A stretch of DNA of 64,000 bases. Source: Diplosphaera chodatii (Eukaryota; Chlorophyta; Trebouxiophyceae; Prasiolales; Stichococcaceae). The DNA lies in contig JAALGY010000051.1 of assembly GCA_032358165.1 (NCBI GenBank), positions 372,001 through 436,000 of the forward strand. Direction: 5' to 3'. This document shows positions 1-10,090 of this stretch, one piece after another (positions within the stretch are counted from its first letter, which is position 1; every line of letters begins with the position of its first letter). The translations under genes and the position numbers were made by a program. The notes under the pieces were generated by a model. It ran no database searches. It worked only from the letters and a program-made list of their open reading frames with translations, and had not been told where the DNA came from.

Positions 1-178
1 TGCCGCGATGGGAGATCACGCATCAGGTGCTTTGACACCCTTCGCCGTCCGGCATACGCGGCGTTCCGTACCTGCCAGCGTTGATATGCCGCGACGTCAT
101 GCAGCTGCAGCTGGTCCAGAGCTGCCAGGCACGCTGCTCTTGCCAGACTGCTGCGTAACATCATGAGAGCCTGTGCAG

Positions 179-788
179 GAGAGTTCCGAGGGCTGCATCG
201 AGGGCACCTACACCTCCATGTTCATGAGGAAGAAGGTGACAAGCTGTTTGCGGGATCATCTTGGGTACAGAGTATCAGCCTTGTGGGCAAGAAACAAGTG
301 CTGCATGCCCGCCACATCAATATTCGCACGCGCTGGTGTCGCTGCCGCTGCCGTCACGGGCATGGCGATCTGGGTTCGACGTGCGGACACTGCCCACTCA
401 CGTGCAGGAGGACTTCACGATCCACGTCACCAAGGGCGCGGCCGACGACGAGGTGGTGGTCAACATGCGCACGCGCGCGCGGACGTCCGGGGGCCTCGAC
501 GGCAACGAGCGCATCACGGGCTTCGTGAACGAGCTGCGCGAGGTGCTGCGCATCCTCAGCCCCTCGGTGGTGTTGCCACCGGTGGTGGTACTAGTGTGGT
601 TTGGTTGTCGGCCTCGGTTGTCGGCCTGTGCAGCTGCACGTGCAGACTCCCATGCGCTGATGCACATTAGCAATATGGGCGGGAGTGGCACTGACCGCAG
701 TACAGCTCAGCGAGTGGTTCGGCAAACGAGTGTGGGCCCAGTAAACAATGATGTTGTCGCATGCTTCATGCAGGAGCTCGAGGACTAA
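179..788 (+). CDS. 3' end of an unknown small gene (partial)
   Basis: Three phase-compatible exons can be read: 179-235, 408 to 566 or 569, and a terminal micro-exon 774-788 that encodes ELED and a stop after a clean CAG acceptor. The first exon reads ESSEGCIEGTYTSMFMRKK. The second begins EDFTIHVTKGAADDEVVVNM and ends with a helix-like stretch ITGFVNELREVLRILSP. The order (aromatic beta strand, short basic turn, VVVNMRTRART strand, C-terminal helix) loosely recalls DUF1499 proteins, but the FVDD-type motif of that family is absent, so this is only a resemblance. The 5' part lies outside the window or in exons I could not recognise in 1-178. Strong GC bias at third codon positions supports coding for the second exon. 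Confidence 0.5.
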
Positions 789-1608
789 GGCGCAACCTCC
801 CAAGAGGCCCTGAGGCATGATTTCCAAAAGGCCTCGAGGCGCAAGTCCCAAAGTGGCCGTGGTTCATAACTTCGTTCTGCAGTGTGCCAGCAATGGACTG
901 TGATACCATGCACCGTGATGTGGACGCACGCAATGCGGATGCCACGACTGCATGGTTGAGCTTTTGTTGCGTCCCAACTTTGTCCCCATGACGCTTTGGC
1001 ATCACTATGCTGTTGTGCAGCTGCACCAACACGATGCTTGCTGTGGAGCACATGGTGTTTCGTGGTCCTCTCTCGGTTTCAGTGTTGCTTGAATTGCAGA
1101 AGAACGTGATTTTACACCAACGTTGTGTGTGCCGTATCAAATTCCAGATACACGAAAACAAAGGCGGGGCACTGCTGTGGAGACACCCCCCTCCAGATGT
1201 GGGAACATCGGTCTACAGACCCTCTCAATACGCCGTCTCCCGCAAACTGCAATGTCCCAAACTCGATGCACGGCATCGCCAAGCATGTGTTCGAGTATTC
1301 CCCCCCTTGGTGTAGGCTGCCGTCCTCAAAACCAGTAACTGTGCACAACCCATGCACCTTATCACCCCGCTCAGGAAAATTGCCGTTGTTGGTACAGCTG
1401 CACACGTGGATCGAGAGTAAATACGTCAAGGTCTACTGCTTGCCCCGAACGGATGTGGCATGAGCGTCGCCATGGCCAGCCCCGCAGGACCAGCAACAGC
1501 ACTCGAGTGGCCGTATAGTAAGGAAGGGAAGAGGCTGCTGCTGCCGCTCTTGCAGCAAATAGCCTGGAATGTCATTTACGACTTGAGTGCCGCCCTGCTG
1601 CCACCATG
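789..1608. other. Intergenic region, convergent gene ends
   Basis: This stretch lies between two converging genes and should hold both 3' UTRs. The open frames present are short, have no codon bias and overlap on both strands. I see no RNA gene, repeat or conserved protein motif here. Confidence 0.5.
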
Positions 1609-2817
1609 CTATTGAGCACGGTCCCGGTCTGTGTTGGCACTTGCATTGGCCTGCCGGTTTAGGCGCTTGTGCATCTGGTAGGTGTCCACTGCGGCGCCTG
1701 ACAGCGCGGCCACCGCGGGCGCCGACAGGTCCCCGGTGACCTTCCACAGCACTCCCAGGAACAGCAGCTGGCCTGCCAGCAGGTAGCCGTAGAGGCGGCT
1801 GACGCTGCGGCGCTGCGTGAGCCACGCCTGTGCGACGTTCTTGAAGGCGCGCGCCGCCTCCTCGGGGCCCTCCGGCGACATGACGCGGTAGTAGCGGTCG
1901 GCATTGAGCAGGGCCGTCGCCACCACTTGCTGCTCCTCGTCGCCGCTGTTCTCGTCGGACAGCAGCCGCCCGGAGGCGGCGGACAGGGCGGACAGCGACA
2001 GCAGCGCCAGCATGAAGGGGAGCGCCTCGGGCAGCGTGGCGCCCAGCTCCCGCTCCAGCCCGTGCACCAGCACGCCGTACCCCAGCTGCAGCGCCCCCAG
2101 CGTCGCGGGCAGCCCCAGCATCAGCGTTGGCACGGTGTCAAACACCATCGCCACCGCTGCCTGCGAGAGCGACATGCTGGCGAGCAGCGGCTGCAGGTCC
2201 TCCATGCGGTTGCGCTGCAGCTGGTCCATGTCCGGAAAGCGCTCCCGGGCGTGGTCCGTCCAGGACCAGGCCTTGGCAGCCACCATCGGAAGCGCCGCCA
2301 AGAGCCCAATCTCTGCTGCCTTCAGGCTGTGGGGCGACAGCGAGGCGCCGCCCAGCAGGTCGTTGCCGCACAGCCAGCATACCGCGGACGCGCCCAGGAT
2401 GATGATGCCCGCTGCGCTGCCGGCGTACATGAGCTTCACCTGCGCCGGCTGCTGCTCCAGGGCGTCGCTGACCAGCTCCGTCTCGCCGTCCCCGATGCCG
2501 GACAGCAGGTTCTGTAGCCGCAAGCCGGCATCGGCCCAGACATCACGTGCACGACGGGTATCCTGTTGCTCGCGGGCGTCCGCCGCTGCGTGTGTCGAGA
2601 GCCGTTTCAGCCGCTGCTGCCGAGGCTTGGACCGGAACGCCGGCCCGCTGCCTGACGTAACACTCCCAAGCTTATGCGAGATGTCGCAACGCGGTGAGCA
2701 GCTGGCGAGCGGCAGCGGCTGCAGGCCAGCCACGCGCTGCATCAGGTCAGGGCCAGTGTTGGGCACACTCTCAGATTCACGCTGTTGCCCGCTCGAAAGA
2801 CGGTGGAAGCGGCTCAA
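1609..2817 (-). CDS. Intronless predicted chloroplast integral membrane protein
   Basis: A single uninterrupted 402-codon frame, unusual in a window where most genes have 5-27 exons. Roughly the first 90 residues are rich in Ser, Arg, Gln and Ala with few acidic residues (start MSRFHRLSSGQQRES), as expected of a plastid transit peptide. Four to five hydrophobic segments follow, at about residues 130-155, 166-186, 215-250, 262-285 and 347-372, with a charged loop containing DHARERFPDMDQLQRNRM and an acidic loop ENSGDEEQQ. The C-terminus is a short hydrophilic tail. I recognise no family motif and assign no function. The start is the first Met of the frame; internal Mets also exist. The gene is divergent from SABC with about 490 bp between start codons. 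The 325-codon frame on the opposite strand is a GC-driven shadow. Confidence 0.8.
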   Translation of the reverse strand: MSRFHRLSSGQQRESESVPNTGPDLMQRVAGLQPLPLASCSPRCDISHKLGSVTSGSGPAFRSKPRQQRLKRLSTHAAADAREQQDTRRARDVWADAGLRLQNLLSGIGDGETELVSDALEQQPAQVKLMYAGSAAGIIILGASAVCWLCGNDLLGGASLSPHSLKAAEIGLLAALPMVAAKAWSWTDHARERFPDMDQLQRNRMEDLQPLLASMSLSQAAVAMVFDTVPTLMLGLPATLGALQLGYGVLVHGLERELGATLPEALPFMLALLSLSALSAASGRLLSDENSGDEEQQVVATALLNADRYYRVMSPEGPEEAARAFKNVAQAWLTQRRSVSRLYGYLLAGQLLFLGVLWKVTGDLSAPAVAALSGAAVDTYQMHKRLNRQANASANTDRDRAQ

Positions 2818-3309
2818 CGCGCAGGTCGCAGCTGGCTTCAGAAAGATTTCCAGAGGAACACAGCATCGTCGAGGGGAGTAGAAGGTCTATTCCCCTTGAT
2901 TGCGTTGCCGTGGTGGGAATAAGACAGAAAGTACTCAAAACATGTGTTCTTACGCGACACGCAAGTCAGCACGTGCAGACCGACCCGATGTGCACAGCCG
3001 CTCTGCACATCACATCATCAACTCGCCGGGCCTGATCACAAGTCAGAGCGTTTCTGTTGACCAGCACAGCTGCTTGCATGTCAGTCCGTGAGCGCCGTCA
3101 CACGGAGGTCTGACCTGTCTCGGAACCCCAGCCACACCCGGTGTAGCTGGCAATGCTCAGCCACTGATCTCCGTTGTGACCTCTGACAGGGCCGTGTCAC
3201 ATAGCGCTCATTACCGTAGGTGGGACATTGGCAGCTGTGCAGCATAGGCAATGTATCACTGTGCGGCAAACTGGCATGCATGGCGCTGAGCGACGCAAGC
3301 TGAGCCAGC
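2818..3309. promoter_or_regulatory. Shared divergent promoter region
   Basis: About 490 bp separate the start of the intronless membrane-protein gene (-) from the SABC start (+). Both core promoters and 5' UTRs must lie here. No convincing TATA box was found on either strand. The short open frames lack coding character. Confidence 0.45.
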
Positions 3310-6300
3310 TTGGTCGGTAGCCGGCCAACTGGATCGACCAGCATGCACGGTGTACACAGCACGCAGCAGCACTGCCTGCATGCCCAGCAGCAGCTGGTAT
3401 GGGCGGCCGGGCCGCCGCACGCGCGGCGGTGGCCGTCAGCGGCAATGCAGCCGCTGCGGCGGCAGACAGCCGCGGCAGCCCAGTCCACAGGCCCACGCCC
3501 TATCCACAGTCGCACGGCAGCCAGGGATCAGCCAGAGGACCTTCAGCTGGTAGGGACTGTGCATTCGTGGCGTGAACCCTGTGAGACCTTACTCCCTCAC
3601 TAAGAGCTATTTTAAAGCATAGCTGTTGAATTGTTTCTGCTGCGCTGCAGGAGCGCGAGAGCGAGCAGCAGGCGGTGCGCAGCGGCGCGAATGGCGCGCA
3701 CCCGATCCTCGAGCGGCAGTCAGACACTGCAGCGCTGGTGCGGCAGGATCGGCATGGCGTCAGCGTCTCGGTGAGTGTAGGCATGCCGTGCTTCAGCTCT
3801 GCCGCCAGCCAGCGCTACTACAGTGCCATCGCAGCTGGTGCTGCCAGCCTCAAAACAATGACAGCACGGCCAGCGGCCATGGCTGCGCTGATGAGCATGA
3901 TCAAAACAGGTGGCAGACTAGCAAACAGGGCCTCCCGGTGTGGCAGGTGAGGAACATGACGAAGGAGTACACGACGCGGAAAGGGCGGCCCTTCCTGGCG
4001 GCCAACAACGTCAGCCTGGAGGTGCCCGCCAACTCCATCACCGCGCTGCTCGGCCCCTCGGGCTCAGGTGGAACCGCTGCCAATTGCTGCTTCAGGCGAG
4101 ACATATCTGGTATGTCCGCACGCCAACTGTCCAGGGCCTGCCCGTGACTTGCACACTAGGCTCTGATATTGTCGTCACATACGCCCTGCACAGGCAAGAC
4201 GACGCTGCTGCGGCTGATCGCGGGGCTAGAGGAGACCACCTCCGGCAGCGTCATGTTTGGCGGTGCACGAATATGAAGACATTGATGCACACCACATGCG
4301 AGTGTCGACATCCCCGCACATCTGTCAGCGGCAACTTGAAGGTGCAGGTGCTGATACCAACTGCAGCTGCATCGTGTCTGCACTACAGATCAGGACGTGA
4401 CGCAGCAGCCGGTGCAGGAGCGGCGCATTGGCTTTGTGTTCCAGTCGTATGCGCTCTTCAACCACATGACGGTCGCGGAGAACATCGCCTTTGGCATCCG
4501 GATCCGCAAGCTGCCCATCGACTCGCAGGCCAGGTACGCCACCACCTACGTGTGCGCATTCACCCTGACACAGCCCTGAGGAGATGTGACATCGCCTGGA
4601 AGTGACTGCTGCACTCAGCAGATGTTGTACATCACCAGCGCAGTCATGGCACAGTAAGCAGCCTTGCAATGCTACAGGGTGCGTGAGCTGCTGAAGCTCA
4701 TTGAGCTGGACGACCTTGGCAACCGGTACCCCCGCCAGCTGTCGGGCGGCCAGATGCAGCGTGTCGCCGTGGCGCGCGCCCTCGCCTCCAACCCCAGGCA
4801 CGCCCCTACTTCGGGGCAGCTGTCTCTCATGTGGAGGTTTTCATGCTTGGCAGCTGTTCTGCGTGAAGCGCTTTCGCTGCTGCACATCTTCTCCTACGAC
4901 GAAGTGACGAACATGTGTCACCACCCACGAACCCTATCCACGAATGTACGCCCAGAAGGGTGGTGGTTGCACTGGGGCGTCATTACAGCCCTGACTGGAC
5001 CCGTCCCACGACGCAGGCTGCTGCTGCTGGACGAGCCCTTTGGGGCGCTGGACCCGCAGGTGCGGCGGTCGCTGCGGCAGGGGCTGCGCGACATCATCGA
5101 CCGCATCGGCATCACCGCCATCTTCGTCACCCACGACCAGGTGGGCCTCGGGCTCAGGTTGTGGCAGCGGGTGCTGCCACCCGGCGCCAGATCGACCGCA
5201 CCGGGAATGACTGACCAAACCCTCCCCTTGCTGTTCATGCTGGACACGGTAAGTACAGAAAGTGCACCAATGCCGAGCTTTGCTGTCAAATGCTATGTTT
5301 CGGCCCTGCGGACAGGGTGTTCAGCGTCGTCAAGGTGTCCGCAGCACTGGACCTCAACAAGCATGCGCACCAGCTGTCCAGCAGCGCATGGGCTCTGGTC
5401 CGCTCGACACACATGGTGACTATGCCCCTTTTCGTACATAGGAGGAGGCCTTTGACATTGCGGACCAGGTGGTGGTGTTCAACCGGGGCATCGTGGAGCA
5501 GTCGGGGACGCCGGATCAGCTGCAGACAGCGCCGCTGACGCCCTTTGTCATGCAGTTCGTGTCCGACACCAACACGCTGCCGACGCACCATGCGGTGAGC
5601 ACACCATGCCTGCCTTGGAACCCATGTCCTGACTGGCATGCTTCGAAACTTCCAACTGTGAGCCTGCAATTCCTGGTCGGCACTGCTGAGTCATCCCAAG
5701 TGTCTCCACATGCTGCTCTAGTGAACCTTGCCATCGACTCTGCTCCTTGTCTCCGTGCAGTTCGTGCGGCGCATGGGCTTCCGCAGCCCCAAGCCGCTGG
5801 TCATGTTCCGGCCGCGCGGCGACATGGCGGTGCAGAAGCGGCCGCCAACGGCCGCTACGGCGCCCGACGGCGGCCCCGCGGCCTTCCCAATCCGCGTGGC
5901 GGACCGCATGGACGTGGGCTACATGATCAAGTACCGCCTGCAGTTTGACGACGGCGCGGTGAGGGCCGCGGTTGAACAGACCTGGGGCACCGCATGCTGT
6001 GTGAGCTGGCATACAGTTTGTGGCATCTGCAGCACCGTTGCTGCGCACTGCCAGCACATGTGTCTCTTTGCCGAGACACAACAGCTACCCTGCTGCTGCA
6101 ACCCTTGTCCTGCGGTGCTGCTGGACGTGCGGCCGGGTGTTGCCCCTTGAATGTCTGGCACGTGCTGTGGGGATTTGCCCGAGCCACCCGGTCCGAGACA
6201 GCTCTACACCTCACTGACTGTCAGTGTATCTCAAATGCAGGAGGTCGAGCTCCATGTGCCCGTGGATGAAGACGAGGAGAAGTACGACCTGGAGGTCAAC

Positions 6301-6384
6301 ACGCGGGTGTACATCCGGGTGCCGGCCCAGGCGTTCATGGCGTATGCGCCCGAGGAGGTCGACTCGACGCCGCTGCTGGACTAG
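3310..6384 (+). CDS. SABC: Chloroplast sulfate ABC transporter ATP-binding subunit (CysA/Sabc)
   Basis: Couples ATP hydrolysis to sulfate import across the chloroplast envelope, with Sulp/CysT-type permeases and a sulfate-binding protein as expected partners. Exons in closed phase: 3310 (or 3445)-3549, 3651-3770, 3947-4067, 4194-4262, 4389-4533, 4678-4797, 5017-5140, 5442-5594, 5761-5958, 6241-6384, giving 477 aa (432 from the ATG at 3445). The Ala/Arg/Gln-rich N-terminus is a likely transit peptide. The ABC core shows Walker A GPSGSGKTT (split by an intron), Q-loop FVFQSYALF, signature [16 protein letters not shown], Walker [13 protein letters not shown] and H-loop FVTHDQ. The tail [15 protein letters not shown] and the following beta-rich extension match the CysA C-terminal region. 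The intron after 4797 has a GC donor. In bacteria and some algal plastids this gene is cysA; here it is nuclear and spliced. Confidence 0.95.
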
Positions 6385-7082
6385 GCAGCAACCTGTAGCT
6401 GGCATGTTGACGAATTGCAATTGTGGTTCAGGAACTGCCGCTGGCAGCGCTTCTGGCTGGTCATTGCTGTCAGGGTGCGGCTGAGCAATGCTGTAAACCC
6501 ATACGGCGGCTGTGAGATTGCGGTAGGTGCGCCGCCTTTGAGCTGCGTGTGCCGTTGAAGGGCGACTGACGGTTGAATCGACAGACTTGTGCTCGGTTGT
6601 AAGCATCGGCATCTGACGCTGCAGCCTGGAATAACCAGCATGCGAGGTCATGCCCGTTCCGATCGGATTAGCCATTACCCAGGGCTCTAGCTCGCATCGG
6701 AACACGATCGGCAGCGGTCGAAAGGGGGCCGGGGTGGCCACTCGGCTTCAGTGCGCGGACCCCCGCAAGTGTGCTGACTGATGGCATAGTGTATCCGCTT
6801 GATCCTCACGAAGGCTTGCTATTAGACGCGTCAGGCGTTGAACAGCAGCATTCCTCGTCGCCACACGGCTGCAAGGAGGTCTACTAACGACTTACGAGAC
6901 CACATGCTACATGTTCTGCCAGATGTTGCACAGTCTATCATGCTGAACACGTTACAGTCGACCGATTCCGCCAGCATAAGGCAGTAGCAACATTCCGCGC
7001 AGCACACGACCGCCATACAGATCTGGGCTGCCTCTGAGTTGGCGCTCCAGCTGCGGCTGTGCATGCACGTCGCTCCAGCAGC
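6385..7082. other. SABC 3' UTR and pantothenate kinase promoter region
   Basis: About 700 bp between two genes on the same strand. Frames in it are short or are antisense shadows (a 234-codon antisense frame runs into the first kinase exon). No TATA box, repeat or RNA gene was recognised. Confidence 0.45.
6492..6496 (+). other. Candidate TGTAA polyadenylation signal of SABC
   Basis: TGTAA is the usual polyadenylation signal of chlorophyte nuclear genes. This copy sits about 110 bp after the SABC stop codon. A pentamer occurs often by chance, so support is positional only. Confidence 0.35.
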
Positions 7083-9647
7083 ATGGCGCACATATGCGCC
7101 CGTGAGGCCAGCATCGTCGAGGCACGATCCGATCAGAACGGTAAGCACGTAGGCATCCCGCTTACTGCCGCCTGACATGATGCCGCCGATGCGGTCATGC
7201 ACATCCCCAGCATGCGTACAACATGCTGACCAGATCATGCGCTGACACTCTACAGCTGATACGCCCCGAGCTTGTGCAGGGGCCGCACCCCAGTCCAGCC
7301 CCAGCATCGCGCTGCCGCACCAGCTGGCGCATGAGGTCAGCTGCCGGGTCGCGATCGACATTGGAGGCTCGCTGGCCAAGCTGGTCTTCTTCGAGCCGGC
7401 GTCAGAAGATGGCAGTACAGCAGCGCAAACCGACGGCAGAAATTCTGGCGGCAGCTCACATTCAGGAGGTGACGTCAGACCTGCGCTAAGGTCCATAACA
7501 ACCCAGCAAAACTGCATGTCCAGACTGGCGGCCACTGTGAATGATCAAGAGGGATCATGACGTGCAACTTGCCCACCATGCAGGCACATTGCAATTCGTG
7601 AAATTTGAGACCTCCCGGATGGACGAAGTCCTCAGCTTCATACAGTCGCATGGGCTGCTCAAACATGACAGCAATAGCGGCGGCGGCAGCCTCACAGAAG
7701 ATGGGCCTGTGACATCCAGTGCAGACGATGATGACAGCGGGCAGCACAACAGTCACTCAGCCCGCGTCCTTGCGACTGGGGGTGGAGCGTTCAAATATGC
7801 AACACGTTTCCAGGTGCACACTTGGTTTGCCATGCACCAGTCGCCTTCAGACTCACACAAGCATGCCGCACAATGAGGGGCATCCTACCGCACATACATC
7901 CATCAACAGCATGTCACCGCAAAGTCTGATCTCCTTGCCATCGGCATGTCTGCAGGAGCAACTTGGCGTGACATTCGAGAAAGCTGACGAAATGGATTGT
8001 CTTGTGCGGGGCTGCAACTTCCTGCAGACATCAGTGCCGCGGGAGGCATTCCACTTCAGGAAGGGGGCGCCCACCTACCTGGACAAAGGTCAGGCAAAGT
8101 GCTGATGCTGTTGCTCAGCATGAGGGATGAAGAGCTGTGATATTGACAGTACATGGGGCGAAAGCACACAACGAGTGTTGAGCATTTGACTGGGTACAAC
8201 CTGCAGCGAATGGAGACGTGTTCCCATACCTCCTCGTCAACATCGGGTCGGGCGTCAGCATCGTGAAGGTGTGCCAATGTCAGTTGGCGACGAGAGTTGA
8301 CCCCACAGATGCCTGGCGCCCATCCTCTGCTGGCCGCCATGACAGCCTTGAAAGGTGCACACCTTGCACATCCTGTTGCACCGCCATGCCGATGGTGCAG
8401 CACTCGCTGCTGCTGGGCAGGTGTCCTCGGCATCGCAGGCGGAGCGTGTCAGCGGGTCAGCTCTGGGCGGCGGCACATTCGCCGGGCTGTGCCGCCTGCT
8501 GACGGGTGTCAAGAGCTTCGACGAGATGCTGCGGCTGGCTGCGCAGGGCGACAACAAGAAGGTGAGGCAGAAATGCACGTCCTCTGCAGTGGGCTTCATG
8601 ATAGCAGCTGCTGAGGTTGGAGCACCATGAGCTTGAGTGACACAGTTAGTAGGCGACGGCACATTCGCTATTGGCAGGGGGCCTCTGAGCTGCATCTCAT
8701 GGAATCATTGTACCTCATGGAATCATTTGCGCTGCAGGTGGACATGCTAGTGGGTGACATCTACGGCAACCGTGACTACTCAAAGTGCGTCTAGATCTAT
8801 GCTTGTCTGCCCTCTGCTGCCATGCATATCATGTTTTTTCTGAGGGTTGAGTCAAAGAGCGCACCCATGTCCTGCAGGATCAAGCTGTCAGCTGAGACCA
8901 TTGCGAGCAGCTTTGGCAAGGTCGTGTCAGGTGACAGCCTGGGTGTGCTGAATGCCTGGCACGCCATCCACGTGCTCGTTGGCGCCAGGGCGGTGTCGTG
9001 CGACTGCACGTTGGGCACATACCTGCACAACCCCCAACCTGCTGCCCCTGGACAAATGGAGCCGCAGTGCATCAGAACGGATTTACGCCCACTCACAGGC
9101 AATCTGGATCTGGACGACTGCAGCCCGGCAGACATTGCTTTGTCGCTCTGCCGCATGGTCAGCTACAATGTCGCACAGGTGCGCCGCAGCCGCCTGCGAA
9201 GGGAGTGACCACATAAGCAGGTCCTGCAGCGGAGCAGGTGTATCAGCCGCCAGCCAGCAAGAAGCACAGCCTGCAGTGAGGCTCAGCCACGTGACGCGCT
9301 ACTGGTGTCTGCTGCAGATTGCATATGAGGTGGCGACGTCGCATGGCCTGCAGCGCGTGCTGTTCGGCGGCTTCTTCATCCGCGCCAATGCCTTCACCAT
9401 GGAGACCATCACCTTTGCGCTCGACTTCTGGTCCAAGGCAAGCCCTGATGTCAGCAAGTAGTAACGACAGCGCCCCGCTGGGCATCAGCATCGGGAACTG
9501 TTGATGGGATCTGCATGATTGCGGCCCCGCCCCTCATACACCTGCATGCCGTGGCCACTGCAGGGTCGGATGGCGGCGACCTTCCTGCGACACGAGGGCT
9601 TTCTGGGGGCTGTCGGAGCCTTCGTTGGGGATGAAGCAGGCAGCTGA
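7083..9647 (+). CDS. PANK: Pantothenate kinase, eukaryotic type II (PanK/Fumble family)
   Basis: Phosphorylates pantothenate, the first and usually controlling step of coenzyme A synthesis, in the cytosol. Eleven exons close in phase: 7083-7140, 7256-7468, 7584-7813, 7956-8088, 8207-8268, 8421-8561, 8738-8784, 8878-8930, 9099-9178, 9318-9437, 9564-9647, giving 406 aa. Visible family blocks: the ATP-binding DIGGSLAKLVFFEP, FVKFETSRMDEVLSFI, ATGGGAFKYA, EMDCLVRGCNFL, PYLLVNIGSGVSI, SGSALGGGTFAGLCRLLTG, KIKLSAETIASSFGK and the terminal FLRHEGFLGAVGAFVG. The start is the ATG at 7083, whose exon ends in a strong GTAAGC donor. A low-complexity insert (about residues 135-160, DDDDSGQHNSHS) precedes ATGGGAF. 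The intron after 9437 has a GC donor. The protein ends right after the kinase domain, so it lacks the DUF89 phosphatase region fused to plant PANK2-type enzymes. Confidence 0.95.
8696..8727 (+). repeat. Short direct repeat in a PanK intron
   Basis: The 14-mer CTCATGGAATCATT occurs twice, at 8696-8709 and 8714-8727, just upstream of the acceptor at 8737. It is probably a small local duplication; no function is implied. Confidence 0.7.
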
Positions 9648-10090
9648 GTACTATGTGTACAGTGTCAGGGAGCTGATGGAAGTCATGTCAGCGTATCAGG
9701 GCTTTCGCATTGTAGGACAGCGCGCGCGAGCAAAGGAACTTGATGGAGGTGTACGCTTGGGTACTGCAATCTGGTATCGCGGCGCACAATTGGCTTGGCT
9801 ATGAGTGCGGTGGTTGCAGCAGCCACGTTTGACAGCTTGTCCCAGCCACCAGAGACAGAGACGCTCCCTTGGCAGCTGCAAACCTCCACCTTCGTACAGG
9901 AACATATCAACAGCGCACCTTCAAAGAATCTTCACCCCACCCTATTGCTGGGCTGAGTCATCACATGATTGCCCCCGCCGCATATTCCGTCAGCAGAGGG
10001 TGAATGCGTTTTGTTTGCTTCCCACGCACCCCGACACTTGATACCTGCTCCAGCACCAGCATAAGCTGCAACAGAAGGATTACAGCCACC
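9648..10090. other. Intergenic region
   Basis: About 440 bp between the kinase stop and the start of the first C2-like gene on the same strand. It holds the kinase 3' UTR and the next promoter. No recognisable motif or RNA gene was seen. Confidence 0.45.

Noticed and set aside
1904..2881. 325-codon plus-strand frame opposite the intronless membrane protein
   Set aside because: Ser/Arg-rich composition is the mirror of the GC-biased codons on the other strand. The minus-strand frame has hydrophobic segments and real protein character; this one does not.
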